NCBI GenBank assembly: GCA_014238335.1
Contig: JABABI010000002.1
Span: 122,519-180,236, forward strand
DNA from: Fuerstiella sp.
GTDB lineage: Bacteria; Planctomycetota; Planctomycetia; Planctomycetales; Planctomycetaceae
Length of the DNA stretch: 57,718 bases
Direction: 5' to 3'
Shown: piece after piece, positions 18,323-26,433 of the stretch
How positions within the stretch are numbered: the first letter of the stretch is position 1
How the letters are laid out: every line of letters starts with the position of its first letter
Notes under the pieces: generated by a model
What the model was told of the DNA's origin: nothing
The model's input: only the letters and a program-made list of their open reading frames with translations
Database searches by the model: none
Made by a program: the position numbers and the translations under genes

Positions 18323-19735
18323 CTATTTCCGCTTACTCACTTCCGACTCACGAGCAACATCATAATCCGGGTTTCGCGTCGGCATCTGTGCGGCAACAGA
18401 CGTGCGCCAACGTTGCAACTTTGAATGCAGAGCCCTGGCCCGATCCGGTCGCTGCGCGGCCAGATCGTTTTTTTCACCGACGTCACTGGCCAGGTCATAA
18501 AGACGAACACTGCTGTCTTCGTGAAATTCGACCAGGCGGTAATCCTCGGAACGAACAGCGCTGTAGGGGCCGTCACCGCCCGCATGATAGTGCGGATAGT
18601 GCCAGAACAGACTGCGATCGAATTTGGTCGCCGGATCGCGCAACAGCAATGAAAGGCTGCGTCCGTCGACCGAGCGATTGTGATCGGTGTCACCGGTTGC
18701 ACCAGCGATGTCAAGAAACGTCGGATAGTAGTCAATCGTCATGATCGGAGTACGGCACGTGGTCCCGGGCTTCGTCACACCGGGCCAGCGAATAATTGTG
18801 GGCACTCGGACCCCGCCTTCATACGCCGATCCCTTGCCTCGCCGCAGTGGCAGGTTTTCGGTGAAACCGTCGTGTTTACCGTAGCGTTGAGTCAACCCGC
18901 CGTTGTCCGACGTGAAGACAATCACGGTGTTGTCAGTGAGGTCATGAGCCGCGAGGTGTTCCAGAACTCGCCCAACACTCTGGTCCAGGCTGGCAACCAT
19001 CGCAGCGTACGTGGGGTTATTGTGTGTTGCGTTCGGCTGCAGTTTCTGCCGAAAGTAGTCAACCAGATCAGCACGTCCCTGAATCGGGGTATGCGGCACG
19101 TGGTAAGCGAAGTACAGAAAGAAAGGATCGTCTTTCGATTCGTTGACAAAGTCGCAGGCCTTGTCCGTCAGCCAATCGGTTGCATAGTTCGTGCCAGCTC
19201 GTGACGTCGTCCCTTTCTTCAGGAAGTAACCGCGCGTCCCGGCGGGTTTTTCGATCGAAACATCGAAACCCTGGCTGAGGGGATCCGTTCCGGGCGTGTC
19301 GTCACCTTTGCCTTCGAGGTGCCATTTTCCCACATGAGCCGTGCGATACCCTGACTCACGCAGCGCTTCAGCAATCGTGGTGTACTTTGTATCCAGACGC
19401 TTCGTCCAGTCAGGAACGGTCAGTCTGGCGTACGGACGGTTCTGGCCGGCAATAAAATCCGTACAACGAAGCCTGGCGGGGTACATGCCCGTCATGATCG
19501 ATGCACGCGTGGGAGAGCATACCGTGCAGGCGGCGTATGCGTCTTTGAACATCATGCCCGAATCGGCCAGTGCATCCAGATTCGGTGTCTCATACAGGTC
19601 ACTGCCGAAACAACCCAGGCCGGTCCAGCCAAGATCGTCTGCCAGAAACATCACGATGTTTGGTTTCGTTTCGGCCAAACCATCGGCCTGTGCAGCCCAG
19701 ACAATTGCCAGAGCCATGAGCCTTCGAAATTGCAT
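18323..19735 (-). CDS. Secreted sulfatase (sulfatase family S1)
   Basis: 470 aa from ATG 19735, chosen because AGGAAAG precedes it by about 5 nt and it gives a signal peptide (MQFRRLMALAIVWAAQADGLA). The frame extends far upstream, even into the divergent gene, but those starts have no support. Metal block NIVMFLADDLGWTGLGCFG and modification motif C73-SPTR, where Thr replaces the more common Ser, a known S1 variant. Also HVGKWHLEG, FFLYFAYHVPHTPIQ, VFTSDNGGL, RRGKGSAYEGGVRVPTIIRWPG and DPATKFDRSLFWHYPHYHAGG. The last block resembles the iduronate-2-sulfatase/arylsulfatase relatives common in planctomycetes. It is divergent from the PVC-type dehydrogenase and upstream of a second sulfatase. 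Confidence 0.92.
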   Translation of the reverse strand: MQFRRLMALAIVWAAQADGLAETKPNIVMFLADDLGWTGLGCFGSDLYETPNLDALADSGMMFKDAYAACTVCSPTRASIMTGMYPARLRCTDFIAGQNRPYARLTVPDWTKRLDTKYTTIAEALRESGYRTAHVGKWHLEGKGDDTPGTDPLSQGFDVSIEKPAGTRGYFLKKGTTSRAGTNYATDWLTDKACDFVNESKDDPFFLYFAYHVPHTPIQGRADLVDYFRQKLQPNATHNNPTYAAMVASLDQSVGRVLEHLAAHDLTDNTVIVFTSDNGGLTQRYGKHDGFTENLPLRRGKGSAYEGGVRVPTIIRWPGVTKPGTTCRTPIMTIDYYPTFLDIAGATGDTDHNRSVDGRSLSLLLRDPATKFDRSLFWHYPHYHAGGDGPYSAVRSEDYRLVEFHEDSSVRLYDLASDVGEKNDLAAQRPDRARALHSKLQRWRTSVAAQMPTRNPDYDVARESEVSKRK

Positions 19736-19921
19736 TTGGCTTTCCTGATCGACCGCAGACATCCAGGTAGATTCGTTTCCGAATAAACACTCGCAGATGG
19801 CATACCTAATGTCCACCCGGAAGCGATCGCCCGGCCAGGCAGACTCTGTCAGCCCGGAGTAACAAGATGACTCGTGACACGCTGGCAAGTCTGACGCAAA
19901 ATCGACACACTGTTTGTCCCG

Positions 19922-19931
19922 CCCCCCCCCC
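19922..19931. repeat. C10 homopolymer tract upstream of the dehydrogenase gene
   Basis: Ten consecutive C residues end 23 nt before the ATG of the gene at 19955. Shorter tracts lie upstream of two other genes (C8 at 26378-26385 and C7 at 42447-42453). Such tracts can slip during replication. Confidence 0.8.
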
Positions 19932-19954
19932 GATATGAACCACGAGGTGTATTC

Positions 19955-22900
19955 ATGCTCTCGCTGCTGATCTTCTGTTCTCTGCTGCCACAGCAATCCG
20001 ACAATCTTCTGGACGCCGTCAACAGCGAACGCGGTGGTCGCCACTGGATTGATCAGAAACCGGATCCACCAAAATCTGCTGCGGACTCTCTGCAGTGTTT
20101 TCAGATTGAACCGGGCAGCCGAATCGAACTGGTCGCGGCGGAACCGTTGATCATCGATCCGGTTTGGATCGACTTTGACCACGACGGACGAATGTTCGTG
20201 GTCGAGTACAGCGATTACCCAATCGGTCCGGTCAATGAAGACGGTACGGAAAACAAAGACGCCCCGCCGCTGTCAAAGATCGTCTTGCTGGAAGACGAAA
20301 ACGGCGACGGTCGCATGGACAAGCGAACGATCTTCGCCGACGAACTTATGTTCTGCCACAGCTTCATGCCGCTGATGGGCGGCCTGCTGGCGGGCGCTCA
20401 GACGGAAATCATTTTCCTGAAAGACACGGACGGCGACAACGTGGCCGATGTGCGCGAAGTGTGGTTCGACGGCTTTACGCCCGCCCATCCGCAGATGCAG
20501 ATTGGTTGTCCTCGCTGGGGTATAGACAACTGGATCTATCTGACGTACGCCCCGGGCAATGTTCGCTGTCGTCGCCCAGGTTTCGAAACCAAACAGCCGG
20601 TGAAGATGCCTCGTCAGGACATGAGATTCGATCCGCTGACGATGAAGTTTGAAGTCATCAGCGGGATGGGGCAGTTCGGCAATACGATCGACAACGACGG
20701 CAACCGATTCTTCTGCACAAACCGCAACCCCATCATGATGGAGATCATCCCACAGGACGTTGCCACACGAAATCCGTTTGTCACGATTAGCAAACGTCAC
20801 GCCGACGTGGGACCATCGGGCGGAGACACCCTGGTGTTTCCGCTGGTCGATATGAAAAGCAATTACCTGTCTCATGCCGGAACTCATACGTCTGCCTGCG
20901 GAGTGACGGCCTATCGAGGTGACCTGTGGGATAATGACTTTCAGCACAGCGTGTTTGCCTGTGAACCGATCGGGCATCTGGTCACGCGGTCTATTATTGA
21001 GCCGCAGGAAAACAGTCCTGCCCTGACGGCCAGACGAGCACGCCCCGACGCGGATTTTCTGGCGTCTACAGACACGTGGTTTCGCCCGGCCAGTCTTCGC
21101 ACCGGCCCGAATGGCGCGTTGTACGTTGCCGACATGTACCGCATGTGGGTCGAGCATCCAAAATTCCTGCCGCCGGAAATCGCCGCCCGAATCGACTGGC
21201 GTGAGGGTGAAGACAAAGGCCGTATCTGGCGTATTGTTCCAACAGAAAACCCGAAACCGTCTCAGAAGTTCACTTCTCCGAAATCGAATCATGATCTCGT
21301 CGGGTTGCTCAACGACAGCAACGGCTGGCGAAAGCAGATGGCTCGGCAGCGGTTGGTTGAATCTGAAGACAGGAACGTGTCGACACTGCTGCGTGAGATG
21401 CTGAAGGCTAAGGAATCGTCGCTTCAGGGTCGTGTCAACGCCATCTGGTGTCTGCATGGTCGTGGTGAACTGGAATGCCGAGACATTACCCGAGCGTTTG
21501 ATATCAAAGATCCAGAACAGAAAGATCACGCGCTCCGGCTGCAGATGCAAATGTGCGAAGGGCAACCGAAACGATTGGCCATGGCTGCCGCTGCCCGGAC
21601 ATCCAACCCGCCCCTTCGTTTTCAAGCTGTCCTGGAATGCTCGCACAAGGATCAGGACGCGTCGAATCGTGAATGGGCAGAAGTGCTCAGTCGCGTAAGC
21701 ATGCACGATCGCGGGAATTCATGGCTGCAGGATGCCTTACTGATCTCTTCTGGTGACCGCCCGCAGGAGCTGCTGAACGTAACGTCGCGGATAAGCCCTC
21801 GCAATCCGGGAAAACTTCGGTCGGCTCCGGAATTTGACGCTGGCGAATCTCAGTTCCTGTTTCGAATCGCGCAGCTGGTTGGCAAATCAGGAGGCGAAGT
21901 CGAAATCAGCAAAGCGATTCACGACGCGGAATGGGCGATTAGTGCGGCTGACTGGATGACCGCAGCAATTCTCAAGGGGCTGGCCAGCGGCATACGATCG
22001 AACAAGAACACAGAAGCACGGGGATCGCTGGCAGCGTTTCTGAAGGATCCGCCGGAACAGGCAGCCGGCAGCTGTGCAAAGATCTCTGATCTGTTGCGGC
22101 GGCTGACCGACGTAGCGACGGATAATTCCGCAAGAACGTCAGACCGTAAAGCCGCCATCGAAATGCTGACACTTCAGTCTCGATCAGAAGTAACCAAAGT
22201 GGTTGATAAGCTGCTGGTCGCCGGTACTGCCGGCGAGCTGCAACAGAGTGCACTGGAAGTCGTTCGCCAGACGGGAGCACAGGAAACATCGCAGACAATT
22301 CTGCAGCGGTGGAACACGCTGGCACCAACCGTACGATCGACGGCCCTGACGCTGCTGATGGCCAGACCAAATACGACGATGGAATTACTGAACAGCATGA
22401 TTGACGGTGGCGTGCCGTCAGCGGCCATCGATATCGATCAACGCATGCGACTATTGCAGCATCGCGATGAAAACATTCGCAAGCTGGCCGTGGAGATTTT
22501 TGGTGGTGTGGTTTCCGCCAATAGAAAAGCGGTTGCCGATGAATATCAGCCAGCACTCACATTGGACGCGTCAGCCGAACGTGGTGCGGCCGTCTTTGCG
22601 AAAACATGCATCAAGTGCCATAAGATCGATGGCAAAGGGCACAACGTCGGACCGGATATCAGTGATACGCGACGACGTTCTCGCGATGCCCTGCTGTACG
22701 ATATCCTTGACCCGAATCGTCGCGTGGACCCGCAGTTCAGCGACTACGTGGTCGTCACCGCCGACGGGCGAACGTTTAACGGATTACTTGTCAGCGATGC
22801 AGGAGCACAGATCGTACTGCGACAGCCGGAAGGCAAAGAGCAGACGATTGCTCGTTCCGACATCGAGGAAATGCAGGCGACGAACAAGTCCCTGATGCCG

Positions 22901-22969
22901 GAAGGCGTCGAGAAGGATGTTTCCGTCCAGCAAATGGCCGATCTGCTTGAGTTCCTGAAGGCACGATAA
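19955..22969 (+). CDS. PVC-type membrane-bound dehydrogenase with HEAT-like region and C-terminal c-type haem domain
   Basis: 1,004 aa, ATG 19955 with GAGGTG 7 nt upstream. A short signal sequence (MLSLLIFCSLLPQQ) starts it. Residues about 50-420 form a beta-propeller-like dehydrogenase domain of the PVC type (IELVAAEPLIIDPVWIDFDHDGRMFVVEYSDYP, RTIFADELMFCHSFMPLMGGLL, GPNGALYVADMYRMWVEHP). A helical, HEAT-like region (about 430-850) follows. The C-terminus is a haem domain, CIKCH at 885-889, with NVGPDISDTRRRSRDALLYDILDPNRRVDPQFSDYVVVTADGRTFNGLL, the planctomycete/verrucomicrobial haem-binding signature. Likely extracytoplasmic oxidation of a sugar or alcohol with electron transfer through the haem; substrate unknown. 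Confidence 0.92.
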   Translation: MLSLLIFCSLLPQQSDNLLDAVNSERGGRHWIDQKPDPPKSAADSLQCFQIEPGSRIELVAAEPLIIDPVWIDFDHDGRMFVVEYSDYPIGPVNEDGTENKDAPPLSKIVLLEDENGDGRMDKRTIFADELMFCHSFMPLMGGLLAGAQTEIIFLKDTDGDNVADVREVWFDGFTPAHPQMQIGCPRWGIDNWIYLTYAPGNVRCRRPGFETKQPVKMPRQDMRFDPLTMKFEVISGMGQFGNTIDNDGNRFFCTNRNPIMMEIIPQDVATRNPFVTISKRHADVGPSGGDTLVFPLVDMKSNYLSHAGTHTSACGVTAYRGDLWDNDFQHSVFACEPIGHLVTRSIIEPQENSPALTARRARPDADFLASTDTWFRPASLRTGPNGALYVADMYRMWVEHPKFLPPEIAARIDWREGEDKGRIWRIVPTENPKPSQKFTSPKSNHDLVGLLNDSNGWRKQMARQRLVESEDRNVSTLLREMLKAKESSLQGRVNAIWCLHGRGELECRDITRAFDIKDPEQKDHALRLQMQMCEGQPKRLAMAAAARTSNPPLRFQAVLECSHKDQDASNREWAEVLSRVSMHDRGNSWLQDALLISSGDRPQELLNVTSRISPRNPGKLRSAPEFDAGESQFLFRIAQLVGKSGGEVEISKAIHDAEWAISAADWMTAAILKGLASGIRSNKNTEARGSLAAFLKDPPEQAAGSCAKISDLLRRLTDVATDNSARTSDRKAAIEMLTLQSRSEVTKVVDKLLVAGTAGELQQSALEVVRQTGAQETSQTILQRWNTLAPTVRSTALTLLMARPNTTMELLNSMIDGGVPSAAIDIDQRMRLLQHRDENIRKLAVEIFGGVVSANRKAVADEYQPALTLDASAERGAAVFAKTCIKCHKIDGKGHNVGPDISDTRRRSRDALLYDILDPNRRVDPQFSDYVVVTADGRTFNGLLVSDAGAQIVLRQPEGKEQTIARSDIEEMQATNKSLMPEGVEKDVSVQQMADLLEFLKAR

Positions 22970-23265
22970 GCGAGAATTGCCCGAGGGGAGCCGCGTGCGG
23001 CGACAGGTGGTGTATCGGGCGAACTGCTGCCGGTGAGTTAATAAGAGGCACCGATTAACAGTGTCAGCCCCCGGATTCGACGCCCTCAATCAGGGGATTG
23101 ACGTCCCCCGCTCGCCAGGTAGTTCAATTGTGCGAACATCCTTTGGTCGCCGCTTACGACATTGAGCTGCCAGCCCATTTTTCGAGCAACTCAGAGGCGC
23201 ACGCGCGCAGAGACAACATACATGTTCTGCTGAGGAAATTTTCTTGTCATTTTTACAAAGTGATT

Positions 23266-23283
23266 TTGGCAGCTATTTGCCAT
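23266..23283. promoter_or_regulatory. Candidate enhancer-binding-protein site upstream of amt promoter
   Basis: An inverted repeat TGGCA-N6-TGCCA lies about 48 nt upstream of the sigma-54 promoter at 23331. A site of this kind could bind an NtrC-type activator. Its sequence is not the classical NtrC consensus, so this is inference from position and symmetry. Confidence 0.35.
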
Positions 23284-23330
23284 GTCAAACATGCCTGCGA
23301 CGTCATTCCTGGATGTTAGTTCGACCACTT

Positions 23331-23346
23331 TGGCGCGATGCTTGCT
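23331..23346 (+). promoter_or_regulatory. Sigma-54 (-24/-12) promoter of the ammonium transporter gene
   Basis: TGGCGCGATGCTTGCT matches the consensus TGGCACG-N4-TTGCT at all but one defined position, with GG and GC at the required spacing of ten bases. Transcription should begin about 11-12 nt after the GC, leaving a leader of about 70 nt before ATG 23429. Amt genes are classic nitrogen-regulated sigma-54 targets, which strengthens the call. Confidence 0.75.
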
Positions 23347-23428
23347 TTAGGGGCTTGTAGCACGTTCTTTTGTATGCACGTGATCCCTTAAACAGAGTTC
23401 GGACCAGAGTGCCGGAAGGACAGGCGAA

Positions 23429-24862
23429 ATGAAATCATTGTTGGGTGAAACGGGACTCCGCTGGCTGCTGCCGCTGGCACTTGTCCTAATGGTCTTGGGC
23501 AGCAACAGCACGTTTGCACAGGACACGGTTACCGAGGCGGCGTCAGCTGATGACGCCACTGATGGAGGGGAGGCAACAGAAGGCCTTCCGGAAGTCGAAG
23601 CTGCGTCGATTCCCGTGGATTTTATTGTACACAACCTGTGGATCATGATTGCCGGAATGCTTGTCTTTGTCATGCACCTTGGATTTGCGACGTTGGAAAG
23701 TGGTCTCACACGATCCAAAAACACCGTCAATATTCTGTTCAAGAACTCCATGATTATCTGCATCGGGTTCCTGACCTATCTCGTGGTCGGTTTCAATCTG
23801 ATGTACCCGGGGTTTGACGACCCAGCGACAGGCTACTTCAAATTTGCGGGCTTTGATTTCATGATGAATGGCCCCGCCCAGGCAGCCGAAGCCTCATTCT
23901 CGTCTCCTGAATACGCCGAAGGGTACACGGCTTTCACTGACTTTTTCTTCCAGGCCATGTTTGCTGCCACTTGTGCGACGATTGTTTCTGGCGCCGTCGC
24001 AGGCCGCATCAAACTCTCCACGTTTCTTGTTTTCAGCACACTGTTTGTCGCAATTTGCTATCCGATCACAGGCTCATGGAAATGGGGAGGGGGCTGGCTT
24101 GATGCCAAAGGATTCTACGACTTTGCCGGGTCGACTCTTGTCCATTCCGTCGGAGGGTGGGGAGCACTCGTGATGGCCTCTCTTCTGGGAGCAAGAAAAG
24201 GCAAATACGTGGACGGAAAGGTAATGCCAATTCCTGCCAGCAACCTACCGCTTGCGGCCATCGGTGTATTCCTTCTGTGGTTTGGATGGTTTGGATTCAA
24301 CGGCGGCTCTGTGCTAAGCGCTGATCCGGGACTAGTCTCACTGGTCCTGGTCACAACTTCCACTGCGGCTGCGGCTGGTGGACTTGCGGCAGCAGTTACG
24401 TCATGGGTTCATGGCGGCAAACCGGACCTGAGTATGGCGTTGAATGGAATGCTGGCCGGGCTGGTGGGCATTACTGCAGGTGCGGACCTGATGTCCGGCC
24501 TGGATGCTCTGTTGATTGGAGCGATTGCCGGTGTCCTTGTTTACTTCACAGTGCTGTTCATCGACGGTGTACTGAAAATTGACGATCCGGTTGGTGCGAT
24601 CAGCGTCCATCTCGTCTGCGGGATCTGGGGCACGCTTGCTGTCGGCCTCTTTGGTGCAATGGCCGGTATGGATCAGGTGCTTAAGCAGCTGACCGGAATC
24701 GTGGCAATTGGCGGGTTCACCGTCATTTTCTGCCTCATCGTTGGCTCTGTGCTGAAAGCCACAATGGGATTGCGAGTGAGTGAAGAAGAAGAAGAGACCG
24801 GCCTCGACATTAGTGAGCACGGAATGGAAGCATATGCTCTCAGTCCGGCACGAATGTACTGA
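23429..24862 (+). CDS. amt: Ammonium transporter, Amt family
   Basis: 477 aa, ATG 23429 behind GGAAGGACAGG. A signal sequence (residues 1-30) and an acidic extracytoplasmic segment (31-62) precede the membrane core; Amt proteins often have a cleaved leader. The core carries AxLESGLTRSKNTVNILFKN, WKWGGGWL, D231 in DFAGSTLVHSVGG with the first pore histidine H239, and the second pore histidine H394 in ISVHLVCGIWG. Length is near the family norm once the leader is removed. It conducts ammonium or ammonia into the cell for assimilation. No glnB/glnK gene follows, unlike the common amtB-glnK pair. Expression is probably nitrogen-controlled by the sigma-54 promoter at 23331. A strong terminator follows. 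Confidence 0.96.
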   Translation: MKSLLGETGLRWLLPLALVLMVLGSNSTFAQDTVTEAASADDATDGGEATEGLPEVEAASIPVDFIVHNLWIMIAGMLVFVMHLGFATLESGLTRSKNTVNILFKNSMIICIGFLTYLVVGFNLMYPGFDDPATGYFKFAGFDFMMNGPAQAAEASFSSPEYAEGYTAFTDFFFQAMFAATCATIVSGAVAGRIKLSTFLVFSTLFVAICYPITGSWKWGGGWLDAKGFYDFAGSTLVHSVGGWGALVMASLLGARKGKYVDGKVMPIPASNLPLAAIGVFLLWFGWFGFNGGSVLSADPGLVSLVLVTTSTAAAAGGLAAAVTSWVHGGKPDLSMALNGMLAGLVGITAGADLMSGLDALLIGAIAGVLVYFTVLFIDGVLKIDDPVGAISVHLVCGIWGTLAVGLFGAMAGMDQVLKQLTGIVAIGGFTVIFCLIVGSVLKATMGLRVSEEEEETGLDISEHGMEAYALSPARMY

Positions 24863-24901
24863 TTCGGCTTTGATCCCTGAGCGCACTATGCGTCTCGCCT
24901 G

Positions 24902-24936
24902 TTCCCGCTCACGAGGGCGCGTAGCCCGAGCGGGAA
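24902..24936. repeat. REP-like hairpin downstream of amt
   Basis: TTCCCGCTC (24902-24910) pairs with GAGCGGGAA (24928-24936), with an inner GGGC/GCCC stem and a GCGTA loop. CTCACGA/TCGTGAG (24908-24914 with 24944-24950) can form an alternative stem. The compact palindromic design suggests a dispersed REP element rather than a terminator. Confidence 0.5.
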
Positions 24937-24976
24937 GCTCCTGTCGTGAGTCTGCTTTTGCAGTAATCGGCGGAAA

Positions 24977-25010
24977 GGCAGGAAGGACTTATTCCTTCCC
25001 GCCTTTTTTT
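24977..25010 (+). terminator. Rho-independent terminator of amt
   Basis: GGCAGGAAGG (24977-24986) pairs with CCTTCCCGCC (24994-25003) with one mismatch and a 7-nt loop, followed by seven T residues. It is 114 nt after the amt stop. Confidence 0.85.
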
Positions 25011-25242
25011 GTGCGCATAATGAGGTGGTAACGCCCCAGCCCCTGTGAGGGAAAAACACGCTCTGAAAATAAGGACGTCGCCATCGATCTGAGACCAATT
25101 GCCGGCCAATTTTCAGGCGTCAGTCGCGACTTTGCCTATTCTCCACCGTACCATAGATACGATACAGCACTCCATAAAAAGTTCGCGAGATGCACTTGCG
25201 GACAGCGCTGCTTGAATACGGAATAGTCAAAAAGGTTCAGAC

Positions 25243-26316
25243 ATGTCGCTGGCGTCCCGCCCCATTGTGTTTCTAAGTATACCCGTTGTCCTGTGCATAC
25301 TGCTGGCGCGGGAGCAGCTGATCGCCATCGACAACAACGCTGCCGTCGTACCTGATGCCGTAGCTGCCACCGAATCGGAAATGAAGCCATACGCAGAAGT
25401 GATCGATCACACCGAAGTCATCATCGACATGCTGCCTATTCAGGGCGGCACATTCATGATGGGCAGCCCGGACGGTGAAAAGGATCGAAACGCAGATGAA
25501 GGCCCGCAACATCAGGCGAAAATCGATCCGTTCTGGATGGGAAAACATGAAATCACCTGGGACCAGTACGAAATTTGGGGCGAAAACATCGATATCAGTC
25601 GGCGAAAAATCTTCGGCACACCAGTCACCTCGCGAGACGGCGTTGCCGATGCAGTGACGCGACCCACTCCACCGTACACCGATATGAGCTTCGGGATGGG
25701 TAAGCAACAGAAGCCGGCGATCTGCATGACGCAACATGCGGCTAGAACCTATTGCAAATGGCTGAGCGCCAAGACCGGGCGATATTATCGGCTCCCAACG
25801 GAAGCGGAATGGGAATATGCCTGTCGAGCAGGAACGACCACGGCATACTCCTTCGGGAACGATGCCGGCAAACTCGACGAATATGCATGGTACGATGAGA
25901 ATTCGAACGACAACTATCAGGACGTGGGCCAGAAAAAGCCAAATCCCTGGGGCCTGTACGACATGCACGGCAACGCAGCCGAATGGGTTTTGGACCAGTA
26001 CCTTCCCAATGCCTACCGTAAACGCTCTGGTGGCGTAAAGAACCCGCTGGCCATTCCTTCGAAACTCTATCCACGAGTTGTCCGTGGTGGAGGCTGGGAC
26101 GACGACCCGACGCTGCTGAGAAGCTCTGTGAGGGAAGGGTCCAGTGAAGAATGGAAGGATCAGGATCCCCAGATTCCTCGCAGCATCTGGTATCACACGG
26201 ATGCTCTGGGGGTCGGCTTTCGAATTGTTCGACCGCTGGTAGAACCTTCGGACTCAGAAGAGTCTGCCAAGTGGGGAAAAACGGCCCCCGTGCAGCTGGA
26301 TCCAGTCGTCGAATAG
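25243..26316 (+). CDS. SUMF1/FGE-fold secreted protein lacking the catalytic cysteines
   Basis: 357 aa. An N-terminal hydrophobic segment ([15 protein letters not shown]) predicts export. The SUMF1 fold is clear: [38 protein letters not shown] (from 69), [16 protein letters not shown] (183-198), [16 protein letters not shown] (236-251) and [10 protein letters not shown] (278-287). In genuine formylglycine-generating enzymes the RGGSW block is followed by two cysteines that bind copper; here the sequence runs [18 protein letters not shown] with none. It therefore probably does not activate sulfatases although sulfatase genes lie nearby. SUMF1-fold proteins without the cysteines have other roles, for example in ergothioneine-type chemistry or as secreted lectin-like proteins. 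Its role here is unknown; start ATG 25243. Confidence 0.9.
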   Translation: MSLASRPIVFLSIPVVLCILLAREQLIAIDNNAAVVPDAVAATESEMKPYAEVIDHTEVIIDMLPIQGGTFMMGSPDGEKDRNADEGPQHQAKIDPFWMGKHEITWDQYEIWGENIDISRRKIFGTPVTSRDGVADAVTRPTPPYTDMSFGMGKQQKPAICMTQHAARTYCKWLSAKTGRYYRLPTEAEWEYACRAGTTTAYSFGNDAGKLDEYAWYDENSNDNYQDVGQKKPNPWGLYDMHGNAAEWVLDQYLPNAYRKRSGGVKNPLAIPSKLYPRVVRGGGWDDDPTLLRSSVREGSSEEWKDQDPQIPRSIWYHTDALGVGFRIVRPLVEPSDSEESAKWGKTAPVQLDPVVE

Positions 26317-26433
26317 ACCGCCAGAGGCGGTCCGGCGGCTTAATGGCTTACCGCGGACAGAGTCGCTAGGATCGATGCCCCCCCCGAGATTAGAATCTCC
26401 TCATCCCACCTAAAATTCAGGAGCACTCATACC

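Noticed and set aside
19736..20182. N-terminal extension of the sulfatase at 18323
   Set aside because: It would overlap the divergent dehydrogenase gene and lacks a ribosome site, whereas ATG 19735 has AGGAAAG and a signal peptide.
20273..21706. Long minus-strand frame of 477 codons
   Set aside because: It is antisense to the dehydrogenase gene, with histidine/arginine-rich composition typical of a shadow frame.
23266..23282. TGGCAGCTATTTGCCA as a second sigma-54 promoter for amt
   Set aside because: The GG-to-GC spacing is nine bases, one short of the strict requirement; I treat it as a possible activator site instead.
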